64,000 nucleotides of DNA from Holophagae bacterium (GTDB lineage: Bacteria > Acidobacteriota > Holophagae > Acanthopleuribacterales > Acanthopleuribacteraceae). The notes beneath the pieces are model-generated. The model was not told the DNA's origin and ran no database searches. It worked only from the letters and a program-made list of their open reading frames with translations. The stretch covers positions 372,001 to 436,000 of the forward strand of contig JAUIFE010000002.1 of the NCBI GenBank assembly GCA_030429565.1. The letters are read 5' to 3'. The translations under genes and the position numbers were made by a program. Every line of letters begins with the position of its first letter. Position 1 is the first letter of the stretch. This document shows positions 36,957 through 46,275 of the stretch, piece by piece.

Positions 36957-37105
36957 ATCCAATAGACAAAAACCCATTTATGAATTCAGTTCACCTAATC
37001 ATTCATTCACTAGGTTTGGAATTTGTTTGATGCCGGTAATAATTGCAGGAACTATGCCTAAAATCTGTTGTTGTGCTGGTGACAGTGATGAAAAATAACA
37101 CAATG

Positions 37106-39172
37106 CTAACTTTTGCCTAGAGACATTAGTTTTTGTTGAAAAGATTCGGCGGCGTCTCGCCGTTCAAACAACTGCCGTCTATTTTGCTTAAGCAATTCTC
37201 TTATTTGTTCTTGTTGGCTTTGGTCGATTGCCGTGTGGACGATCTTCTCAACCCAATCGTCGAGATTTTTCGCCACACAGGCGGCTAGCAGGTTTTTATC
37301 GCCCATTTGTTGGTAGCAGCCGTAGGTAAAGCGTCCCCTTAAAAATGTTCCGGGCAAGGTGACGATGGGCGTGCCCAGTGCCAAACCTTCGAAACTGGTA
37401 TTGCCGCCGCTGAAGTAAAGACTATCCAGCAAAACGTCACACTGTTGCACCATGGCCAAGTAATCGGAATAACCCAAGCGTGGCAACACCTGAATTCGCT
37501 GAATGGCGTTTCCCAAGGTTCGTTCCAATCTCTTTAATAATAGCTTTGTCCAATGTTTGCGTTTTCCTTCAACAATGGCGATAAAAATATGACGGTCTTT
37601 TTCGAGGACTTGACGAAGAATATGATCAAAATCTGGATGAAATTTAAACAAATTCTGTGGGCAGAAAACCATTGGTTTTTCCGGAGAACAATTCAAATCA
37701 GCGCGTGTAACTGTCCCAACCGCACCAGCCGGCGGCGGTGTGTAGCTACAGGGAATTAGTGGTAATTGCTGCAGGTCTTCGCTGTAGTGATCGCGATCGG
37801 TGTCGTGCCAAGGGGCTGCCGTGAGGTAGCTGTCGATCGCCGCGACCCCGGTCGTTTCAGGACTGCCCCACGAAGTGCATTGATGAGGGGCAACGCGCAG
37901 TAGTGCGAGGAAATAATTCAGTGAATCCGAACCGACTTCCCAAAAATACATCAGTGAAAAGCGCGCGGCGCGCAGTTGTTGCAGCGCTTCGACCACGTTC
38001 TCTGAGATGGGAAACCAGCCCAAATCGTCGCGGTCGATTTGAGCTTGCAACAGGTGAAGGGTGCTTTGGGGGGCGACCAAGGTGAGCGGGGCTTTTTGGG
38101 TATCCCAGTTGAGAATGAGGCCTTTACAGCAGGCGAGGAAAATGCCTTCGTGACCACGCGTGACCAGCATGCCGATGTGGTGGCCGGGCGGTTCCCATTC
38201 TTCGCGCCAGGTGAGGTTACCCGCATCGAATAGGGCCGCGTACTGTTGTTTGAGGGCGCGGTTGTTTTCTCCGTGGTAGGCGAGTTGAAACGGTGGATGC
38301 AAGTTGCTTTTGGCTAACTCGCCGCGATAGGCGGCCAAGTTAATCGGTGCTGTTTGAGCGAGGTTTTTTTGGAAGCGTTTGCGCTGGTAACCGACGGCTT
38401 TGGAACTGGGCGCAATCATGGGGAAAACTAGGTGGGTACGCAATTGCTTGAGGGCGTGGTCGGGGTGGCGGGTGGCGGCTTTTTTTAAGTGAAGGCCTGC
38501 TTCGTGATCGCGACCCTGCAACAGGTATACGAAACCGAGGTTCTCGTGCGCCTCGGTCAGGCTGTCGTCGAGCGCCAGCGCCCGCTCCAGCCAGTGGGCC
38601 GCCTCTTCCGTTTGTTTTTCAGCAAGCAGGACGGCGGCGAGGTTGTTACAAGCCTCGGCGCTGTTTGGGTTGCGGGCCAGCGCCGCGCGATAATGGCGTT
38701 TGGCGGCTTCCCAATCGCCTTGCGCGCGCGCGACATTGCCAAGGTTGGCGCCTGCTTCAGCGTAATCGGGCGCCAAGTCAAGGGCGCGCTGGTAGGCAAT
38801 TTTTGCGTCCTCGTAGCGTTTGAGGTAAACCAAGGCGGTGCCGCGATGGTTGTGCGCTTCGGCGCACTTTTGATCGAGGTCAACGGCCTGGTTACAAGCC
38901 GCGAGGGCTGCTTCATGACGGCCGCGTGCTAACTCGACCGCCCCCAAGTTGGCGTGATAGAGGGCGATGTGGGGATTGACGGCGATGGCACGGTTAATCC
39001 AATCGGCCGCCTGATCGTGCTCACCGCGTTGTAAAGCGATGCCGCCCAGCAAGTGCAATGCATCGGCATGGTGCGGTTGGGCGGCAATAAGCGCGCGGTA
39101 GCCGGCTTCGGCTAATTCGAGTCGGCCGGCTTGGTGATGGGCCAGTGCGTGTTCCAGGGTTCCCTGTTGCAA
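37106..39172 (-). CDS. TPR protein with GT41 (O-GlcNAc-transferase/SPINDLY-like) domain
   Basis: 688 aa from a TTG with GGAG upstream. Residues about 5-250 hold some seven TPRs, including canonical units such as AEAHNHRGTALVYLKRYEDAKIAYQRAL. The C-terminal half carries GT41 hallmarks: WGSPETTGVAAIDSYL, VFCPQNLFKFHPDFD, and GGNTSFEGLALGTPIVTLPG followed by RGRFTYGCYQQMG. GT41 enzymes put GlcNAc or other sugars on Ser/Thr of proteins, with the TPRs choosing the target. It follows flgH by 143 bp on the same strand, and a pseB gene lies elsewhere in the window. That makes flagellin, or another flagellar protein, a reasonable candidate substrate, by analogy with Caulobacter FlmG. That link is inference. 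Confidence 0.85.
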   Translation of the reverse strand: MQQGTLEHALAHHQAGRLELAEAGYRALIAAQPHHADALHLLGGIALQRGEHDQAADWINRAIAVNPHIALYHANLGAVELARGRHEAALAACNQAVDLDQKCAEAHNHRGTALVYLKRYEDAKIAYQRALDLAPDYAEAGANLGNVARAQGDWEAAKRHYRAALARNPNSAEACNNLAAVLLAEKQTEEAAHWLERALALDDSLTEAHENLGFVYLLQGRDHEAGLHLKKAATRHPDHALKQLRTHLVFPMIAPSSKAVGYQRKRFQKNLAQTAPINLAAYRGELAKSNLHPPFQLAYHGENNRALKQQYAALFDAGNLTWREEWEPPGHHIGMLVTRGHEGIFLACCKGLILNWDTQKAPLTLVAPQSTLHLLQAQIDRDDLGWFPISENVVEALQQLRAARFSLMYFWEVGSDSLNYFLALLRVAPHQCTSWGSPETTGVAAIDSYLTAAPWHDTDRDHYSEDLQQLPLIPCSYTPPPAGAVGTVTRADLNCSPEKPMVFCPQNLFKFHPDFDHILRQVLEKDRHIFIAIVEGKRKHWTKLLLKRLERTLGNAIQRIQVLPRLGYSDYLAMVQQCDVLLDSLYFSGGNTSFEGLALGTPIVTLPGTFLRGRFTYGCYQQMGDKNLLAACVAKNLDDWVEKIVHTAIDQSQQEQIRELLKQNRRQLFERRDAAESFQQKLMSLGKS

Positions 39173-39315
39173 GGCGTTTTCTCCGGGTTGGGATCCATGA
39201 CGAGGAAACGCGACCCGTCACCCCGCCGCGACGGCGAGGGATGGGTGGGTCGGTTTTGAAACATGGCTTGGGCGCTTTATTTTAGCGTGACCCGCTTGGC
39301 GGATCATCGCCTTTG

Positions 39316-40047
39316 TTAAAACGGCCAAATGGCGTGTAAAACACGGGAAACCCAACCGGGGTTCTGCAAGGCGCTGACCACACCGCGACCGTGGTAATAG
39401 ACGTTCAGGTCGGCGATCTGACTGGAAGTAATGCTGTTGTCTTTTTCGACCATCAGTGGGTTGACGATGCCCGACAAGAAGAACTGAACCTGTTCGCCGT
39501 TGACGCGCAAATTCTTCTGACCTTGGATGACCAAGTACCCATTGGGCAGGACCTGGATCACACGGCCGGCAACGCTACCGGTGAACGACTCACTGCGGCG
39601 CGTGCGCCCCTCGCCTTCGTGACTGGAATCGCTGGAAGCACCGACCAAGGTGCCGTCGGTGGTACCCGCGCCGAAGAACTGGGTGTGGGTTTTCTCGAGG
39701 CCTAGCAGGTTGGGCACCTTGAGTGAGGCCTGATTGGTGCGTTCGGTATCGGTGCTGGCGTCGGTAACGGCGTTGAAATTCTCTTGAATGCGGATCAGGA
39801 TGATGTCGTTCATTCGGAAGGCTTTGGTATCGGAAATCAGGCCGGTCGCCAGGTTTTGATCGCTGAACAAGCTGCCTGGCGCATAGACTTCTGGGGCGGG
39901 GGTGTAGTCGGCTTCAAAAGCCGAAACAGCCGGTGGCGGACCTTCAATTAAACCGTGATGACGCATGGCACAGCCCTGGGTGAGGCAGGCCGCCAAGACA
40001 CAAATTGCACCGAGCCAAAGCATTTTTTTCCACTGCAAAGACAACAT
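39316..40047 (-). CDS. flgH: Flagellar L-ring lipoprotein
   Basis: 243 aa. GGGAGG precedes the ATG. The signal sequence has a lipobox LAAC at Cys21 (a second Cys, TQGC, is at 26). YAPGSLFSDQNLATGLISDTKAFRMNDIILIRIQE and the late GYLVIQGQKNLRVNGEQVQFFLSGIVNP are typical of FlgH, which forms the outer-membrane ring around the rod. It follows flgA by 23 bp. The P-ring gene flgI, normally next, is not here. Confidence 0.96.
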   Translation of the reverse strand: MLSLQWKKMLWLGAICVLAACLTQGCAMRHHGLIEGPPPAVSAFEADYTPAPEVYAPGSLFSDQNLATGLISDTKAFRMNDIILIRIQENFNAVTDASTDTERTNQASLKVPNLLGLEKTHTQFFGAGTTDGTLVGASSDSSHEGEGRTRRSESFTGSVAGRVIQVLPNGYLVIQGQKNLRVNGEQVQFFLSGIVNPLMVEKDNSITSSQIADLNVYYHGRGVVSALQNPGWVSRVLHAIWPF

Positions 40048-40070
40048 GACTGAACCTCCCTCATGCCTGT

Positions 40071-41015
40071 CTAGTTCGCCAAATCGACGAGGACGTTACC
40101 GTCGGCTTCGACGAGACCGACAAAGATTTTTCCAGATTGAATATTTTTCAGACGGACATGGTCACCGGCGGCGCCGTTGTCCATCGCGAGGGCTTTCATC
40201 CGCACCCTCAAGCTGCCGTTGACGGCGGTGACGCGGGTTGGTTGGTTGCGCACCACCAGCGGTGTCACACTGACCTGGTTTTTGGTGAGCACCGAACCGG
40301 CGCGAATCATGGTACGGGCACTGATTTGGGCAAAATTTTCCGGGCTGACTAAAGGTGCACCGATGTAATCGAGGCGCCGGTAATCCCAAGAAACGTCGTC
40401 TTCCGTAATGTGCTGACCACGCTCAACGTCGCGATTGAGGGTGGCGACCAAACGCTCGACACTAATGGTGGCCTGAACCACAACGGTGCGGTACACCGAA
40501 CCGTTGACAAGCAAGTCGACGGACAATGAGTTGCGACCCACCAGGCCGCGGTTGCCGCGTTTGCGAATGCGATAGGTCAGCTTGCCGTGGGGGATTTGGC
40601 TAATGCGTGGGGTGACAACCCGTTCCATTTGGTAATCGTTTTCGGGTGTGGACTGGTCGACCACCCACTGGCGAACCGCATCTTCCAAGTTGCTAGGGGC
40701 GAAATCGCGACCGCCGCGACTGACCAGTACTGATTGCGAACCGTTCCAGCGGTAGTTGCCGCTGAATCCGTTAACGCGCAAGATCTGTTCAACTTGGACG
40801 CTGCGCAATATGCGTTTTCCCTGCAGCGGCGGCGCGTTGGTGATGGGTAAGTTTTTGAAACCGAGCTGCTTGACGCGTTGGTAGCTGTCTTGTTTCAGCA
40901 CGTCGGCCAAATACACTTTTTCGTTTTTGACGGTGACTTCCTGCTTGAGGGCCAGCGTCAGCGATTCGCCGTTGACTTCGGCTAGGAGCAAGAAACAAAA
41001 GAACATGGCAGTCAT
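40071..41015 (-). CDS. flgA: Flagellar P-ring assembly chaperone
   Basis: 314 aa with a short signal peptide (MTAMFFCFLLLAEVNG). The C-terminal SAF domain shows ISVERLVATLNRDVERGQHITEDDVSW, RTMIRAGSVLTKNQV and VRLKNIQSGKIFVGLVEADG. FlgA helps FlgI polymerise in the periplasm. Its presence implies that flgI exists elsewhere. AAGGAG precedes the ATG, and 10 bp separate it from flgG. Confidence 0.94.
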   Translation of the reverse strand: MTAMFFCFLLLAEVNGESLTLALKQEVTVKNEKVYLADVLKQDSYQRVKQLGFKNLPITNAPPLQGKRILRSVQVEQILRVNGFSGNYRWNGSQSVLVSRGGRDFAPSNLEDAVRQWVVDQSTPENDYQMERVVTPRISQIPHGKLTYRIRKRGNRGLVGRNSLSVDLLVNGSVYRTVVVQATISVERLVATLNRDVERGQHITEDDVSWDYRRLDYIGAPLVSPENFAQISARTMIRAGSVLTKNQVSVTPLVVRNQPTRVTAVNGSLRVRMKALAMDNGAAGDHVRLKNIQSGKIFVGLVEADGNVLVDLAN

Positions 41016-41025
41016 GGCGCGCTCC

Positions 41026-41811
41026 TTAACGTTTCAGGCTGGTAATTTCGCCGAGGACGGTGTCGGCGGTCCGAACGGAACGCGAGGTGACTTCGAAGGC
41101 GCGTTGGCCGATGATCAGGTTGATCATTTCCTCGGCGACGTCGACGTTGCTGCTTTCCAGGAAGTTCGACTGAATTTCACCAATGCCGGGGCTGCCGGGG
41201 ATGCCGGTAACGGGCGCGCCGGAGGCGTTGGTTTCTTGGTAGATGTTGCCGCCCATAGCCTTGAGACCGCTTGGGTTAATAAAGGTGGCCAAGTTGATCT
41301 GACCTAAGTTTTGCAGGTTGGCGTCGCCGGTGTCGGCGGTGACCGTGCCGTCGGTGCCGATCACGATACTGCGTGTTTCTTGGGGAATGGTGATGTTGGG
41401 CGTCAACAAATAACCTTGGGAGGTTACCAACTGGCCGGTGCTGTCGAGCGTAAAGCTGCCGTCGCGGGTGAAACCGGCGGTGCCGTCGGGCAAGGTGACC
41501 TGAAAGAAACCGGCGCCGGTGATAGCTAAGTCGAGCGAGCGGTTGGTGTTTTTCAAGCTGCCTTGATCAAATAAACGGTTGGTCGCGACGACCTTAGAAC
41601 CCAAACCGATTTGGATGCCGTTGGGGGTTTCGGTGGTGTTGCTGGTGCCGGAACCGGGCGCGGCCAGTGTTTGGTACAACAAATCGTGGAACTCGGCGCG
41701 AACGCGCTTGAAGCCGGCGGTGTTGACGTTGGCCAAGTTGTTGGAGATGGTATCGAGGTTCTTCTGTTGGGCGTTCATGCCCGAAGCCGATGTCCAAAGT
41801 GCTCTCATCAT
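41026..41811 (-). CDS. flgG: Flagellar distal rod protein
   Basis: 261 aa, normal FlgG length. The N-terminal MRALWTSASGMNAQQKNLDTISNNLANVNTAGFKR segment and the C-terminal SNVDVAEEMINLIIGQRAFEVTSRSVRTADTVL segment form the D0 coiled coil of axial proteins. GFFQVTLPDG is typical of FlgG. Two ATGs in tandem (41811 and 41808) follow AAGGAG. It is the second gene of flgF-flgG-flgA-flgH. Confidence 0.97.
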   Translation of the reverse strand: MMRALWTSASGMNAQQKNLDTISNNLANVNTAGFKRVRAEFHDLLYQTLAAPGSGTSNTTETPNGIQIGLGSKVVATNRLFDQGSLKNTNRSLDLAITGAGFFQVTLPDGTAGFTRDGSFTLDSTGQLVTSQGYLLTPNITIPQETRSIVIGTDGTVTADTGDANLQNLGQINLATFINPSGLKAMGGNIYQETNASGAPVTGIPGSPGIGEIQSNFLESSNVDVAEEMINLIIGQRAFEVTSRSVRTADTVLGEITSLKR

Positions 41812-41832
41812 GGCGGTTACTCCTTATCTTAC

Positions 41833-42603
41833 CTAGCGGGGGCCGAGACCCTGAATGGCGCGTTCGTTTTTATTGTCAATGGTTTTAATCGAGCGAGTAT
41901 TCATCTCGTACGCGCGCTGCATTTCAATCATGCGCATCATTTCCTGGGCCACGTTAACGTTGCTCATTTCCAGGCTGCGCTGGTTAATTTCGCCTTGCGG
42001 CTGTTCTACCGCGACCTCGGCGCCTTGGGGGTCGAGGTTGGCGATGAGGTTGTTTTCCTCGGGAACGAGGGCGGCCTTGTCGTTAAAGGTCACCAGTGCG
42101 ATACGGCCGACTTCATTTTGATCCTGGTAAATGCGACCGCTTTTGTCGATGGTGAGGTCGCGGCCTTTGGGGTTGACGGTAATCGGGTTGCCGTCACGCC
42201 CAAGAACCTCGTAACCGGCTTGAGTAATAAGGGTTGCGCTGTTGTCATCACCTGCGACGGGACGCAGTGTGAATTGGCCGTTGCGGCTGTAGCGCGTGCC
42301 GAACGGCGTGTTTAATTTGAAAAAACCTTCTCCCTGAATCGCCATATCCAGATTGTTGCCGGTTTGGCGAATCGCGCCTTGATCAGAGTGGACAAAGACG
42401 CCGGCAGCGACCGGTTGGTTATTGGTGGCGCCGTTGAGTGGGTTGCGAGGTCCTTCCTCGATCGCCAAGTTGAGCGTCCGGAAAAACGGTGTGGTCTTGC
42501 GGAACCCGGTTGTGTTGACATTGGCCAAGTTATTGGTGGCCGCGTCGAGCTCCAACTGTCGGGCAATCAGGCCTTGAGCGGCGGTATACATTTCTGAGCG
42601 CAT
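41833..42603 (-). CDS. flgF: Flagellar proximal rod protein FlgF
   Basis: 256 aa. It shares the axial-protein ends (TAAQGLIARQLELDAATNNLANVNTTGFRK and SNVNVAQEMMRMIEMQRAYEMNTRSIKTID). It differs from the neighbouring FlgG by features such as FVHSDQGAIRQTGNNLDMAIQGEGFF, typical of FlgF. GAGGTGA precedes the ATG. It heads the operon, about 25 bp after a sigma-54-like element. Confidence 0.94.
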   Translation of the reverse strand: MRSEMYTAAQGLIARQLELDAATNNLANVNTTGFRKTTPFFRTLNLAIEEGPRNPLNGATNNQPVAAGVFVHSDQGAIRQTGNNLDMAIQGEGFFKLNTPFGTRYSRNGQFTLRPVAGDDNSATLITQAGYEVLGRDGNPITVNPKGRDLTIDKSGRIYQDQNEVGRIALVTFNDKAALVPEENNLIANLDPQGAEVAVEQPQGEINQRSLEMSNVNVAQEMMRMIEMQRAYEMNTRSIKTIDNKNERAIQGLGPR

Positions 42604-42627
42604 CGTTCACCTCGCGGCAAACCATAT

Positions 42628-42643
42628 TCCAAAAACTGTGCCA
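42628..42643 (-). promoter_or_regulatory. Sigma-54-like promoter of the flgFGAH operon
   Basis: On the minus strand TGGCAC-AGTTT-TTGGA fits the -24/-12 consensus TGGCAC-N5-TTGCA, with one change (GG instead of GC at -12). Spacing is correct, and it sits about 25 bp before the flgF ATG. An AT-rich tract lies 45-65 bp further upstream. Confidence 0.55.
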
Positions 42644-43000
42644 AAAATCCCGAATGTTTCTTGTTTTGCTGCTAAGTGTCTCGGAAATATAGATATATTT
42701 TATGTTGTTGATCGGGGTTTTGGTGAGCGGACCACTTTGTTATTCCTGATTTCTGTCTTTAAGTTGCTGTGGTTATTGATCTTGTTCCGTTTGTGGTGCT
42801 ATTTGCGCTCCGTGGTTGGCCTGCGGTGAAATTTTTGCCGGGCCGGAGGTCGCTCATGCCGGCGGTCAGGCGACTGCAGACGTCTTGGTCATAAACGACG
42901 CCTTTCTTAGCAACGTGATCGGCCGATGGAACGCGCGAGTACGCCGTCAAGCTTGGCGCTTGTTACCTGAATTGAGCGGTTCGGGTTTTAGCTAATACGA
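42644..43000. other. Intergenic region, AT-rich, no gene seen
   Basis: It holds an AT-rich stretch (about 42687-42710) upstream of the sigma-54-like element, where an activator could bind. Short frames on either strand lack plausible protein features. Confidence 0.45.
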
Positions 43001-44107
43001 CTATAGTTTAAGGGATAGTTTAATAGTGACAATATAGGGATCGTGAACCAGGCGTTTGGGTTTTGGTTTTATGGTCGTAGGTCTTATAGTGACAACATGA
43101 ATGTTGCCGTCTTTTACGACGGCAAAACGGCCCTGTTTGGGGTCCATGGCCTTAATGGGAACCTGGGTATCTTGTTCTTCATACAGCGCGCTGCCGGTTT
43201 CGTGTCCTGTTGGCAGTTCCGGCCATGCTTGAATGACGTTGCCCGTTTCTAGGCAGATCAGTTTAGGGTGGTCGTAAAAAGAAACAACATGATGTTCGCC
43301 GATGGGCATGATCACCCCTGGCGGATGGTCGCATTGGATGGACTGCACGTAACGCCGCCGAGCCAAGTCATAAGAGGCAATACCGAATGGCAGTAGGCGT
43401 GTGCCGCGTTTGGCAATTTGGTCGTTGGCATCTTCCGCCTCGGCCGTTTCTGAGCCGGTGACGAGTATGCGCTGCGATGATTGCCAGCAACCAAAACTCT
43501 CTTCGGCGTAAAAGGTGTCGCGAGAATGGCCCGCTTGGTATTGAAAAGCGTCAAGCGCGGCCGGGTTGTGGAAGACACGACGCAAGTCGTAGACGCCGAC
43601 ACAATCCCAGGGCGTCCAAACCCAGGCGTCCGACATCAGGCAGCTTGCATCGGGGTTGACCGAAAGCCGCGCGTGGAAGTAACCGATTGGATCGCGTGAA
43701 ACACCGCCGCTGAGGCGCCTGCCGGTGTCGAGATCGTCGATTTCGAGACGGTCGTGTTGCTCGGGGCAATGGGCCATCAATGTGTGTTTGCTTGTCGGGT
43801 CGGTCCACAAGCAAATGGGATAAGGTGTGATGTCGGCGCGGTAATCGGAGCGGCGCAAACGAATGGGTTCACGGCCTGCAACCAGCAACAAGGCTTGGGT
43901 GCCAAACTTTTGATAAAGAACCACATAGCGACCGTTTGGGGAGACCGTGACGTCGCTGAAACGGCCGCTGAGCTGGTGCTGTGCAGCCATGTGTCGGCCG
44001 TCGAGAAAAAAACGACGGCCGCCGCCGATCCAATCGATCAGGGAATTGTTTTGCCATGTCAGAGAAGCCACCGGCCCAGCCGGTAGGGTGGTGTGACAGA
44101 TGTCCAT
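43001..44107 (-). CDS. Cytoplasmic propeller-like protein of unknown function
   Basis: 368 aa, no signal peptide or membrane span. It has repeated strand clusters with SPNGRYVVLYQ, VNPDASCLMSD, WVWTPWDCVGVYDLRRV and QGRFAVVKDGNIHVV, as in WD40- or YVTN-like propellers, but repeats are too divergent to count. It is rich in Trp, His, Cys and Asp, and the C-terminus is basic (KPKPKRL). I recognise no family. It stands alone, with weak AGGCGA before the ATG. Confidence 0.65.
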   Translation of the reverse strand: MDICHTTLPAGPVASLTWQNNSLIDWIGGGRRFFLDGRHMAAQHQLSGRFSDVTVSPNGRYVVLYQKFGTQALLLVAGREPIRLRRSDYRADITPYPICLWTDPTSKHTLMAHCPEQHDRLEIDDLDTGRRLSGGVSRDPIGYFHARLSVNPDASCLMSDAWVWTPWDCVGVYDLRRVFHNPAALDAFQYQAGHSRDTFYAEESFGCWQSSQRILVTGSETAEAEDANDQIAKRGTRLLPFGIASYDLARRRYVQSIQCDHPPGVIMPIGEHHVVSFYDHPKLICLETGNVIQAWPELPTGHETGSALYEEQDTQVPIKAMDPKQGRFAVVKDGNIHVVTIRPTTIKPKPKRLVHDPYIVTIKLSLKL

Positions 44108-44270
44108 GAAGTATCGCCTGTGGGTTATCTTGTAGCCTAACGCTTACATGGAAAAGCGCTGAATGCACGAGAAACCGGTCAAAAAAACGGAAAAAATCGC
44201 AAGGCCGGGGTGCTTGGTTTCCGGGTTTTTTGGTGTGATGGTGGTAAACCTGTGGGTTTCAATGAGAAGC

Positions 44271-44293
44271 TCGCGCGGTACAGAACCGCGCGA
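44271..44293 (-). terminator. Hairpin after the metalloprotease gene
   Basis: TCGCGCGGT/ACCGCGCGA, a 9-bp perfect stem with a 5-base loop, beginning eight bases after the stop codon. Only a weak T-rich tail follows. Confidence 0.6.
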
Positions 44294-44301
44294 TCCTTGC
44301 G

Positions 44302-46275
44302 TTACTCGCAGGTTTGCGCGATGTTGATGAACAAATAATCGCGAACGTCGATGACACCGTCCATGTTTGGGTCGACAACGACGCGTTGGCGCCAATCCGA
44401 GAGTACCTGGTGCAAATCGGTAATGCTGTTGCAACCGTCGCCGTTGACGTCTTCGTAACGTTCATCGGCGGACACCAAAACCACCGCTCTGGCAACCATG
44501 GTTTGGGCGCTCCCTTCTCCGATACGCAATTCAATAACCGAGGTTTCATTGAGGCGTGGCAGGGTCAAATCAAGGCTGCTTTCGTTAATGGCAACGTTGT
44601 CGGTGACATTGAACCAACTGCGCGGCGTCTGTGCGTCGACGCAACCGATGGTACCGGCGAGGGTGGTTGCCGCGAGGCTTTGCACGGCGACAGGTGGTTC
44701 CACAACAACACTGGGGGCGGCGACATTGACCGTAACTGAAGCTGAAACCAGGTCGCCACAAGTACTGGTGACCACACAGTAATAAGCGCCGTTATCGTCG
44801 GTGTCGGCAAGACCGAGTGATAAGGTGGCGCTGTCGGCACCGTCGATCACGGCGCCGTTTTTCCGCCACTGATACTGTAGATCGGTGCCGTCGACGTCGA
44901 TGCTGAGGGTGGCATTGTCGCCCAGGCACCATGTTTGGTCACTGGGTTGTTGGACGATCACCGGCGCATCGCAAACGGTTGGCAAACATTCGGGGGCGCG
45001 TGCGGCAACGCTCGCCACGTGGGCCCCCATCCGGCCGGGTACGCGTTCGGGTCGGTCCCCGTAAACGTGGTCCAAACCCATCGTCAGGCCGATGTTGCTC
45101 ATGCCGCCCGACAGCAGATGGCAGTAACTCAAGATGGTGCCGCACCCACCGCCGCGTTGGCCGCAAGGCAGCACTTTGGGTTCGTTGGTGCACTGGTCAT
45201 AGCATTTGTCGATGGGTGGGTTGTAGCAATGGGTATGGCCTGAGCCAAAGTTGTGGCCCAGCTCGTGGGCAACGACGACGATGTCCCACACCGAACGGGG
45301 ATTATCGAAGTTAAAGCCGCCGGAAAGGTTGGCGCTGACCGAGTAACCGTTGCTGCGCGAGCAGAGTTGGCTGCCCCAGGCAACGCCGCCGCCCAGCCGG
45401 CGTGAGCTGAGAAAGGTGGCGAGGGTGCGGTTGACCTCGGTGCGGTTGTCGCGCCAATAATCGCGGAACTGGGTCAATTGGGCGCCGGTGCCATCGGCTG
45501 TCCATGGGTCGTCCTCGGTTTCCCAAAGGAAGACGTCGCCCACTAAGACTTGGGTGGCCAGTTCGCGTTGGTAAATAATCGAGGTAAAACCAATCAGATC
45601 GCCAACGTAATCAAGCGCTGCCTCGCGGCTGCCTTTGCGTTGAACAAACTCGTAGTCACCTTCAACGGCGATGGTGGTGTAGTAGGTGGCGCCAATCAAA
45701 TCGCCGGCCACGGCCAGTTGATCGGGCGGCGGGGTCGGCGAGGTGGTCGAATCGGCTGGAATCTCGGCCAATTCGTCGGTGCCGCACACGAACGGGGGCA
45801 TGGCGTCGCGTTGCTCGGGCGGTAACGGCAATGCGGAAAGTAGGGGTCCGGTTGCGCGCGTTTGCGTCAACTGCAGCGACCACCACTGACCTTGCTCTGC
45901 AACCAAGCCACGATAGTCACCGTCTTCGGCGATGGTCAAAAAAACCCGGCTGTGCGGCCGTCCCGCTACATGACCTTGGTAATAGGCGTGGTTTGGCGGG
46001 GAGAGGCGGACTTGACCCGCATCGGTTTCCACGACCACTTTGGCTTCCGGGTGAAACACCAAAAACCGTTGCAGGATCAAAGTCTCTTTGCCTGTTTGGT
46101 TTTCCAGTTCAAGTCCGTGGATGAGTAATTCATCGTTCATGGTTTGCGAAAAGGCATCGAGGGCAAGGTCGGGCGCTTGGACATGGGTTTCAATCGAGCC
46201 GGCCGAAAGTAGGCTGATGACGGATGAAAAACACGTTAAAAATACAAAGCTCGCTTTAGCAACTTTTAGTAACAT
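44302..46275 (-). CDS. Secreted zinc metalloprotease with Ig-like and calcium-loop domains
   Basis: 657 aa. GGGGGGA precedes the ATG at 46275, and the signal peptide ends near 26 (SLLSAGS). A propeptide-like region spans about 30-190. The protease domain is about 190-430, with HELGHNFGSGH at 337-347 (three His ligands, catalytic Glu338) and a Met-turn near Met392 (LSGGMSNIG), as in reprolysin/M12-type metzincins. Cysteines flanking the site suggest disulfides. An Ig-like domain lies at 438-518 (Cys450/Cys500, YQWRKNG). The C-terminus has two EF/dockerin-like loops (DVNGDGCNSITD at 609, DPNMDGVIDVRD at 635). Probably an exported degradative enzyme. Confidence 0.88.
   Translation of the reverse strand: MLLKVAKASFVFLTCFSSVISLLSAGSIETHVQAPDLALDAFSQTMNDELLIHGLELENQTGKETLILQRFLVFHPEAKVVVETDAGQVRLSPPNHAYYQGHVAGRPHSRVFLTIAEDGDYRGLVAEQGQWWSLQLTQTRATGPLLSALPLPPEQRDAMPPFVCGTDELAEIPADSTTSPTPPPDQLAVAGDLIGATYYTTIAVEGDYEFVQRKGSREAALDYVGDLIGFTSIIYQRELATQVLVGDVFLWETEDDPWTADGTGAQLTQFRDYWRDNRTEVNRTLATFLSSRRLGGGVAWGSQLCSRSNGYSVSANLSGGFNFDNPRSVWDIVVVAHELGHNFGSGHTHCYNPPIDKCYDQCTNEPKVLPCGQRGGGCGTILSYCHLLSGGMSNIGLTMGLDHVYGDRPERVPGRMGAHVASVAARAPECLPTVCDAPVIVQQPSDQTWCLGDNATLSIDVDGTDLQYQWRKNGAVIDGADSATLSLGLADTDDNGAYYCVVTSTCGDLVSASVTVNVAAPSVVVEPPVAVQSLAATTLAGTIGCVDAQTPRSWFNVTDNVAINESSLDLTLPRLNETSVIELRIGEGSAQTMVARAVVLVSADERYEDVNGDGCNSITDLHQVLSDWRQRVVVDPNMDGVIDVRDYLFINIAQTCE

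Larger units (their letters stand above)
36761..37105. other. Intergenic region between sigma operon and glycosyltransferase gene
   Basis: It contains the TGGGAAT repeat and, nearer 37 kb, the terminator of the TPR/GT41 gene. The AT-rich stretch 36960-37100 shows no coding pattern. Confidence 0.5.

Noticed and set aside
42638..42829. A 63-codon plus-strand frame with a hydrophobic half
   Set aside because: It overlaps the sigma-54-like site and an AT-rich tract and lacks a ribosome site. The hydrophobicity reflects T-rich DNA.
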